From Pseudomonadota bacterium (GTDB lineage Bacteria > Pseudomonadota > Alphaproteobacteria > Rhodobacterales > Rhodobacteraceae), in contig JAJXZX010000032.1 in assembly GCA_021779835.1 (NCBI GenBank), positions 1 to 33,398 of the forward strand: DNA of 33,398 bases. The letters are read 5' to 3'. Below are positions 24,757-30,602 of the stretch, piece after piece. Numbering within the stretch: the stretch's first letter is position 1; each line of letters begins with the position of its first letter. The position numbers and the translations under genes are program-made. Below the pieces are notes generated by a model. It saw only the letters and a program-made list of their open reading frames with translations. It was not told where the DNA came from and did no database searches.

Positions 24757-25512
24757 TCACTTCAAGTCCAACGCGGCGAGGTGCGCACCCAGCACCTGCT
24801 GCCAGTCCGCGAGCAATGCCTCATTTGTCCTGTGACGCAGCCCAAAGGCACGCAGCCGCGCGAACCGCGCCGAGTCCGCGCGCCCGAAACTTGCCGCCAC
24901 ACGCGGGCGCCAATAATTGATCGAGACTTGCGCCGCCGCGCGTCCTTCGGCGCTGGCGACAATATTGGCAAGCCCTTCCAACCCCAGTTCGGCATGACGC
25001 GCTTCGCGCGATGCAATGGGGCGAAAGACTTCAGCCAGCGGCGCGTAAGACACGCGGGAAAGCTCGCCAAGTTGAACGCCGACGGCAAGGCCCATCACCA
25101 CGTTCATCACCACCGCGTCCGTCCAACCCTGCAGGGGATATTGGAAAACCGACAGGCGCATATCGCCCTCATGCCGCTCTGCACTCAACTGCGCGTCGCG
25201 CGCACCCCGCGCGGCCCAGGGATGATGAACGGCGTAGCGCGCGGTATCAGCGCCAAAACTTCCCATGATCGCCAGAACCCGCTCGGCATGATCGGCCTTT
25301 TCCAGCACGATCCGCGAGGCGGCGATACGCTCTTTGATCCCCGGCGCCTCATTGATTGCATTGGCAAATCCCGCGGATCCGGCAAGCTCGCTGTCCACGA
25401 ACGACGCCATCAGGCGCAGCAGTTCACCGCGATAGCGCGGCGGCACATTGTCAGGCGAGGTCAGCACGCCGCCCTGCGCCAGATAGTCCTCGATTGGCAT
25501 CGCATCAGACAT
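24757..25512 (-). CDS. PaaA-like ferritin-fold protein (extra phenylacetate catabolic protein)
   Basis: A 251-residue member of the PaaA/PaaC family (phenylacetic acid catabolic proteins), distinct from the paaA and paaC genes of the same operon. Aligned by eye to the local PaaA, it keeps Glu42 (DSELAG) and the second metal motif Glu170-A-R-His173. The first ExxH motif reads Lys72-A-D-His75, with a Glu moved to position 71. E. coli PaaC, the non-catalytic subunit, is also known to have lost its metal ligands. It is therefore uncertain whether this protein binds iron. It sits between paaE and paaZ with gaps of 9 and 11 bases, so it is an operon member; role unknown. Confidence 0.8.
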   Translation of the reverse strand: MSDAMPIEDYLAQGGVLTSPDNVPPRYRGELLRLMASFVDSELAGSAGFANAINEAPGIKERIAASRIVLEKADHAERVLAIMGSFGADTARYAVHHPWAARGARDAQLSAERHEGDMRLSVFQYPLQGWTDAVVMNVVMGLAVGVQLGELSRVSYAPLAEVFRPIASREARHAELGLEGLANIVASAEGRAAAQVSINYWRPRVAASFGRADSARFARLRAFGLRHRTNEALLADWQQVLGAHLAALDLK

Positions 25513-25521
25513 GGCGGCCCC

Positions 25522-26598
25522 CTATTGGTCGTAACTTACCGTGATCTTGTCGCTCAGCGGGAAGCACTGGCAGGTCAGGACATAGCCCTGCCGCACCTCG
25601 TAATCCTCCAGCGCGTGATTGGTGCGCATCTCCACCTCACCGTCCAGCACCTTGGCGCGGCAGGTCGAACACACCCCGGCCTTGCAGGCATAGGGCGCGT
25701 CGATGTTCTGCGCCAAGGCGGCGTCCAGAAGGCTTTGCCCCTGCTTTGGCATTGTGAACACCCGCGTCGCACCGTCGAGCGTGACGATGGCTGTCGTCAC
25801 CTCGCCGCTGTCGGTGCCTTTGCGTGCCACCTGGGGCGCCGGGGCGCGGCTCGTTTGCGCCGAGGCGAAAAGTTCGAATTTGATCTGGCTGTCGCCAAGC
25901 CCCGCCGCACGCAGAGCGGCGGCGATGGTCAGCATCATCGGCTCTGGCCCACAGATAAACGCGGTATCGACCGACGACGCGTCAATCCAGTTGGCAAAAA
26001 GCGCCTGCATCTTTGCCGCATCGATCCGGCCGGTGAACAGGTCAATCTCCTGCGCCTCGGATTCGAGGACATGCAGCACCGAGAAGCGGCCAAGATAGGT
26101 GTTCTTGATGTCCTCCAGCTCCTCGCGGAACATGATCGAACTGATCTGCCGGTTAGCGTAAACCAGCGTAAAGCGCGCCTTGGGTTCGCGCGCCAGCACC
26201 GTTTTGAGGATCGACAGCACCGGCGTAATCCCCGACCCGCCCGCAAAGCCGAGGTAATGTTTGGCCACGCCGGGCTCTATCGGCGTGTGGAATGCGCCCA
26301 TCGGCGGCATTGCCTCCACGACATCACCGGGCGCCAGCGCCGCATTGGCCCAAGTGGAAAACGTGCCCCCCTCGACCCGCTTGATGCCAACCCGCAGCGC
26401 ACCCTCATCCAGCCCGGCGCAGATCGAATAGGATCGCCGCAATTCCGCGCCGTCAAAGGTGTGGCGAAAGGTCAGATACTGCCCCTGAACAAAGGCGAAA
26501 GCGGCGCGATCCGCGTCGCGCGGACGCAGCGTCAGCACAACCGCGTCACGCGTATCATGGCGCACATCGGTGACCTCTAGGGGGTAAAAACGGGCCAT
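25522..26598 (-). CDS. paaE: PaaE, phenylacetyl-CoA epoxidase reductase subunit
   Basis: A 358-residue electron-transfer protein. The FAD-binding barrel has RRSYSICAG at about 55-62, the NADPH domain has GGSGITPVLSILKT and FICGPEPMM, and the C-terminal plant-type 2Fe-2S ferredoxin holds Cys in CKAGVCSTCRAKV and LTCQCFP. It carries electrons from NADPH to the diiron site of PaaA. Length and domain order match the family. It is fifth in the paa operon, 20 bases after paaD. No odd features. Confidence 0.95.
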   Translation of the reverse strand: MARFYPLEVTDVRHDTRDAVVLTLRPRDADRAAFAFVQGQYLTFRHTFDGAELRRSYSICAGLDEGALRVGIKRVEGGTFSTWANAALAPGDVVEAMPPMGAFHTPIEPGVAKHYLGFAGGSGITPVLSILKTVLAREPKARFTLVYANRQISSIMFREELEDIKNTYLGRFSVLHVLESEAQEIDLFTGRIDAAKMQALFANWIDASSVDTAFICGPEPMMLTIAAALRAAGLGDSQIKFELFASAQTSRAPAPQVARKGTDSGEVTTAIVTLDGATRVFTMPKQGQSLLDAALAQNIDAPYACKAGVCSTCRAKVLDGEVEMRTNHALEDYEVRQGYVLTCQCFPLSDKITVSYDQ

Positions 26599-26618
26599 CA
26601 GGCATCACCTCCGCATCG

Positions 26619-27128
26619 TCAGATACATTTGAAATAGTCAAAGGGTTCAAGGCAGTCGCGGCAGCGATAGGCCGCTTTGCAGGGTGTCGAGCCGAACTGG
26701 CTGAGCCGCTCGGTATGGGTGGAGCCACAGCGCGGGCAGGCAATCGCAAGGTTCCCGCCCACGAGCCGTTCCGCGCGCGCCATCAGGCGACCATCGGCGG
26801 CGGTGCCCGGCACCGGAGGGGCAATGCCATACGCGCGCAACTTCTCGCGCGCCTCCGGCGTCAGCCAATCCGAGGTCCAGGGCGGCGACAGGCGCCGCTC
26901 AATGCGCAGATGTTCAATCCCGCGCGCCCGTAGCGCCGTCTCGATGTCAAAATTGATGATCGAGGTTGCCGGACAGCCGGAATAGGTTGGCGTGACGCGC
27001 ACCACCAGCACATCGCCCTCCCATTCCACCGCGCGCACGATGCCAAGGTCGGTGATCGAGATCACCGGAATTTCCGGGTCCGGCACCTCGGCCAGCCAAC
27101 GCCAGATCTGATCGGTCGCGGGGCGCAT
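26619..27128 (-). CDS. paaD: PaaD, phenylacetyl-CoA epoxidase maturation subunit
   Basis: A 169-residue protein with an N-terminal MIP18/DUF59 domain (VPDPEIPVISITDLGIVR, then PTYSGCPATSII, whose Cys is the conserved one) and a C-terminal zinc-ribbon-like segment (CPRCGS, CKAAYRCRDC). PaaD helps assemble iron or iron-sulfur centres in the epoxidase. ATG 27128 is chosen because the frame upstream is inside paaC; it is four bases after the paaC stop. Length is normal for the family. Confidence 0.93.
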   Translation of the reverse strand: MRPATDQIWRWLAEVPDPEIPVISITDLGIVRAVEWEGDVLVVRVTPTYSGCPATSIINFDIETALRARGIEHLRIERRLSPPWTSDWLTPEAREKLRAYGIAPPVPGTAADGRLMARAERLVGGNLAIACPRCGSTHTERLSQFGSTPCKAAYRCRDCLEPFDYFKCI

Positions 27129-27132
27129 CGCC

Positions 27133-27909
27133 TTACCAGACCGCGCCCGGATAGGCGCGCTGAAGGAATTGCATATCAGCAAGGATAAAGCCCAGATATT
27201 CGCTATGCACCCCCCGCTTGCCGCCCTTGTGGCTATAGGTGGATGCGGGCAGCGTCAGCGTCGCCTCCTCCAGCACGGCGCGGACCTCTGCCAGCCATAC
27301 CGCCTGCAAACTGGCCGGATCGGGCGCGATACCGGCGGCGACCATCGCCGCGTCACTCGCGTCAGCCATAAAAAGCTCGCCGGTATAGTCCCACAGATCG
27401 TCCAGCGCCGCCTGCATACGGGCATGGCTTTCGGCGGTTCCATCCCCCAACCGGATCACCAGATCGCCCGAGCGTTCAAGGTGATAGGCCACCTCTTTCA
27501 CCGCCTTGGCAGCAATTTCGGCCACACGCGGATCGGCAGAGCGTTCCAGGGCGCGCAACATTGGCAAGTGCCAGGCATCGAACAGGAATTGGCGCAGGAT
27601 GGTATGGCCGAAATCGCCGTTGGGACGCTCGACCAACAGCACATTGCGAAAAGCGCCCGCGTCGCGCAGGTAGGCCAAGGCATCGGCGTTACGCCCCGCG
27701 CCCTCAACCTCTGCGGCAAGACCCAGCCAGAACTGCGTCTGCCCGATCAGGTCCAGCGCCGTATTGGCCAGCGCGATATCCTCCTCCAGCACCGGCGCGT
27801 GACCGCACCATTCTGACACGCGATGCCCAAGGATCAGCGTATTGTCCCCCATCCGCGTCAGGAATTCAACGAAGGCGGCACGGTCAACATCTGGCAAAGC
27901 GGCAGTCAT
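27133..27909 (-). CDS. paaC: PaaC, phenylacetyl-CoA epoxidase structural subunit
   Basis: A 258-residue ferritin-like protein, the non-catalytic partner of PaaA in the epoxidase. Features: MGDNTLILGHRVSEWCGHAP near the start (in part GHRVSEWCGHAP), IGQTQFWL where a catalytic protein would have a metal His, and SHKGGKRGVHSEYLG near the C-terminus. Absence of the full set of iron ligands agrees with its structural role. The start ATG 27909 shares one base with the paaB stop (TGATG), typical of coupled subunits. The longer frame upstream is the paaB region read in another frame. Confidence 0.93.
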   Translation of the reverse strand: MTAALPDVDRAAFVEFLTRMGDNTLILGHRVSEWCGHAPVLEEDIALANTALDLIGQTQFWLGLAAEVEGAGRNADALAYLRDAGAFRNVLLVERPNGDFGHTILRQFLFDAWHLPMLRALERSADPRVAEIAAKAVKEVAYHLERSGDLVIRLGDGTAESHARMQAALDDLWDYTGELFMADASDAAMVAAGIAPDPASLQAVWLAEVRAVLEEATLTLPASTYSHKGGKRGVHSEYLGFILADMQFLQRAYPGAVW

Positions 27910-28193
27910 CACATGTGCCCCACGTCGTCGGGGATGTCGAAAAAGGTCGGGTGACGGTAGACCTTGGAATTCGACGGCTCGAACAGCGGCCCCTTGTCGG
28001 ACGGGGCGCTTGCCGTGATCTCGGACGAGCGGACCACCCAGATCGACACGCCCTCGTTTCGGCGGGTGTAGACGTCGCGGGCATGATGCAGCGCCATCTC
28101 GGCATCCGGCGCGTGCAGCGAGCCGACGTGGCGGTGATTCAGGCCGTGCTGGCCACGGATAAAAACTTCCCAAAGGGGCCATTCGCTCGACAT
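27909..28193 (-). CDS. paaB: PaaB, phenylacetyl-CoA epoxidase subunit
   Basis: A 94-residue small subunit that bridges PaaA-PaaC dimers. The family pattern is plain: WPLWEVFIRGQHGLNHRHVGSLHA at the start (in part EVFIRGQHGLNHRHVGSLHA), ARDVYTRRNEGVSIWVV and the ending RHPTFFDIPDDVGHM. ATG 28193 gives the usual length; the upstream extension of the frame is not coding. Gap of 28 bases to paaA. Confidence 0.95.
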   Translation of the reverse strand: MSSEWPLWEVFIRGQHGLNHRHVGSLHAPDAEMALHHARDVYTRRNEGVSIWVVRSSEITASAPSDKGPLFEPSNSKVYRHPTFFDIPDDVGHM

Positions 28194-28221
28194 GTCGTGG
28201 TCCTCCTGACCTGCGATAGGT

Positions 28222-29223
28222 TTATTCTGCCGCAACCGGCCCAGAGCGGCGGGCGGCGGCCTTTTCGGCATGGGCAACAAGGCCGTCGCGCACCCAAGCG
28301 CCGTCGTTCCACGCTTTCACCCGCGCGCCGAGCCGCTCTTTGTTGCAGGGGCCATTGCCTGCCAGCACATCGAAGAACTCGGTCCAGTCGGGCTCGGAAA
28401 AGTCATGGCCGCCCTTATCCTCGTTCCACGCAAGGGCCGGATCGGGGATGGTCAGCCCAAGGTATTTCGCCTGCGGCACGGTCTGGTCGACAAACTTCTG
28501 GCGCAGCTCGTCATTGGTGTTGATCTTGATCTTCCATGCCATCGACTGTGCCGAATGAACCGAGTCCTTGTCGGACGGCCCGAACATCATCAGCGAGGGA
28601 TACCAAAAGCGGTTCAGCGCATCCTGTGCCATCGCCCTTTGCGCGTCAGAGCCCGCTGCCATCTTCATCATGATGTCGTAGCCCTGCCGCTGGTGGAAAC
28701 TCTCCTCTTTGCAGATGCGGACCATGGCGCGGCTGTAAGGACCATAGGAAGTCTTCTGCAACTGCACCTGATTCATGATCGCCGCGCCATCGACCAGCCA
28801 GCCAACTGCACCGATGTCAGCCCATGTCAGGGTCGGATAGTTGAAGATCGAGGAGTATTTCATCTTGCCGGAATGCAGCAACGCCAGCAATTCGTCCCGG
28901 CTTACCCCCAGAGTCTCGGCGGCGGAATAGAGGTAAAGCCCGTGCCCGGCCTCGTCCTGCACCTTGGCCAAGAGGATCGCCTTACGCTCCAGCGTCGGTG
29001 CGCGGGTGATCCAGTTCCCCTCGGGCAATTGACCCACGATTTCCGAATGGGCATGTTGCCCAACCTGCCGGATCAGCGTTTTGCGGTAGCCCTCCGGCAT
29101 CCATTCCTTCGGCTCGATCTTCTCGCCACGGTCGATGCGCTCCTGAAAGGCGCGCTCTTCCGGCGACATCTCGTCAAGGGTTTTAAGGCGGCTGCTGTCG
29201 GTCTTGACCATCTGGGCATACAT
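28222..29223 (-). CDS. paaA: PaaA, phenylacetyl-CoA epoxidase catalytic diiron subunit
   Basis: A 333-residue ferritin-fold oxygenase that epoxidises the aromatic ring of phenylacetyl-CoA with O2. Metal ligands are visible: Glu61 (HSEIVG), Glu91-A-G-His94 (QDEAGHG) and Glu174-S-F-His177 (KEESFHQ). Typical also are [20 protein letters not shown] (in part [16 protein letters not shown]) and [20 protein letters not shown]. Length is standard. GGGGAGG lies before ATG 29223, 17 bases downstream of the paaJ stop. Cytoplasmic; strictly oxygen-dependent. Confidence 0.96.
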   Translation of the reverse strand: MYAQMVKTDSSRLKTLDEMSPEERAFQERIDRGEKIEPKEWMPEGYRKTLIRQVGQHAHSEIVGQLPEGNWITRAPTLERKAILLAKVQDEAGHGLYLYSAAETLGVSRDELLALLHSGKMKYSSIFNYPTLTWADIGAVGWLVDGAAIMNQVQLQKTSYGPYSRAMVRICKEESFHQRQGYDIMMKMAAGSDAQRAMAQDALNRFWYPSLMMFGPSDKDSVHSAQSMAWKIKINTNDELRQKFVDQTVPQAKYLGLTIPDPALAWNEDKGGHDFSEPDWTEFFDVLAGNGPCNKERLGARVKAWNDGAWVRDGLVAHAEKAAARRSGPVAAE

Positions 29224-29240
29224 TTATGGATCCTCCCCGA

Positions 29241-30446
29241 TCAAACGCGTTCGATTATCATCGCAATGCCCTGCCCGACGCCGATGCACATTGTGCAAAG
29301 GGCATAGCGCCCGCCGCGGCGGTGGAGCTCGTACATGGCAGTCATCACCAGCCGCGCGCCGCTCATTCCCAGCGGATGGCCCACCGCGATCGCGCCGCCG
29401 TTCGGATTCACGTGCGGCGCGTCATCGGGCAAGCCAAGGTCGCGCAGCACCGCAAGCGATTGCGCGGCAAAGGCTTCGTTCAATTCTATCACATCCATCT
29501 GGGCGAGTGTGAGTCCGGCGCGCGCCAGCACTTTCCGGACGGCCGGAACCGGTCCGATGCCCATGATGCGCGGCTCGACCCCCGCAACTGCCATACCAAC
29601 AACGCGCGCCTTGGGCGTCAGGCCCTGCGCCTTCGCCGCCGCGGCCGAGGCAACGACCAGCGCCCCCGCCCCATCGTTTACGCCAGAGGCGTTGCCCGCC
29701 GTGACAGATAAATCTGCCCCATTCACCCCGCCAAGCCGCGCCAATTGTTCGGCCGTCGTTCCCGGCCGCGGATGCTCGTCGGTCGTCACGACAACCGGCT
29801 CGCCCTTACGCTGCGCGATGCTGACCGGCACGATCTCTGCCGCGAAAACCCCCGCCTGCTGCGCCGCCGCCCAGCGCGCCTGACTGCGCGCGGCAAAGGC
29901 ATCCTGATCGGCGCGGCTCACGTTGAAGTCAGCCGCGACGTTGTCCGCCGTCTCGGGCATCGAGTGATTGCCAAAGGCGCACTTGAGTTTCGGGTTGGGA
30001 AAGCGCCAGCCGATCGTCGTGTCATAGACCGCCGAGGCCCGCGAAAAGGCCGCGTCAGCCTTGGGCATCACGAACGGCGCGCGCGTCATGCTTTCGACGC
30101 CGCCCGCGATCACCAGATCGCAATCGCCCGCGCGTATCGCCCGCGCCGCCATGCCCACCGCGTCCATCCCAGACCCACAAAGCCGGTTTACCGTGGTGCC
30201 CGGCACCGTAATCGGCATACCCGACAGCAGAACCGCCATGCGCCCCACATTGCGGTTGTCTTCGCCCGCCTGATTGGCGCAGCCGTAGATCAGGTCATCC
30301 ACCTTTGACCAATCGACACCGGGATTGCGCGCCATCAGCGCCGAAAGCGGAAGCGCCGCCAGATCGTCGGCCCGGATCGTCGCCAATGCGCCGCCGTAGC
30401 GACCGATCGGCGTGCGAACCGCATCACAGATAAACGCCTCAGACAT
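29241..30446 (-). CDS. paaJ: PaaJ, 3-oxoadipyl-CoA / 3-oxo-5,6-dehydrosuberyl-CoA thiolase
   Basis: A 401-residue thiolase that makes the two carbon-carbon cleavages of the pathway (3-oxo-5,6-dehydrosuberyl-CoA and 3-oxoadipyl-CoA). The nucleophile Cys is in [11 protein letters not shown] at about 90, with [31 protein letters not shown] and [10 protein letters not shown] near the C-terminus. It is first in the operon, behind the operator at 30487-30511. ATG 30446 agrees with conserved thiolase N-termini ([19 protein letters not shown]); the earlier start in frame is inside the leader. An acetyl-CoA acetyltransferase would look similar, but context favours PaaJ. Confidence 0.9.
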   Translation of the reverse strand: MSEAFICDAVRTPIGRYGGALATIRADDLAALPLSALMARNPGVDWSKVDDLIYGCANQAGEDNRNVGRMAVLLSGMPITVPGTTVNRLCGSGMDAVGMAARAIRAGDCDLVIAGGVESMTRAPFVMPKADAAFSRASAVYDTTIGWRFPNPKLKCAFGNHSMPETADNVAADFNVSRADQDAFAARSQARWAAAQQAGVFAAEIVPVSIAQRKGEPVVVTTDEHPRPGTTAEQLARLGGVNGADLSVTAGNASGVNDGAGALVVASAAAAKAQGLTPKARVVGMAVAGVEPRIMGIGPVPAVRKVLARAGLTLAQMDVIELNEAFAAQSLAVLRDLGLPDDAPHVNPNGGAIAVGHPLGMSGARLVMTAMYELHRRGGRYALCTMCIGVGQGIAMIIERV

Positions 30447-30486
30447 GTGCAGCTTTCCTCCCACCGCTCCGTCGTCGCGATCAGTC

Positions 30487-30511
30487 TTTAATAAACCGAC
30501 CGTTCGGTCAA
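30487..30511 (-). promoter_or_regulatory. TetR/PaaR-type operator upstream of paaJ
   Basis: Read on the minus strand the element begins TTGACCGAACGG and ends GGTTTATTAAA, matching the paaG element at 20 of 25 positions in the same relation to the gene. It lies 41 bp before the paaJ start codon. An AT-rich CATATT just upstream is in the place of the paaG TATAAT and may be the -10. The rest of the 156-bp gap between ior and paaJ shows no gene. Confidence 0.68.
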
Positions 30512-30602
30512 CCAATATGTCGCCACTTGCCGCAGAAAATTCCGCCCTACAGTCCGCGCACGATGCGCCCGCGTTTGGAAGCCAATGGCACGTTCCCTCA
30601 CC

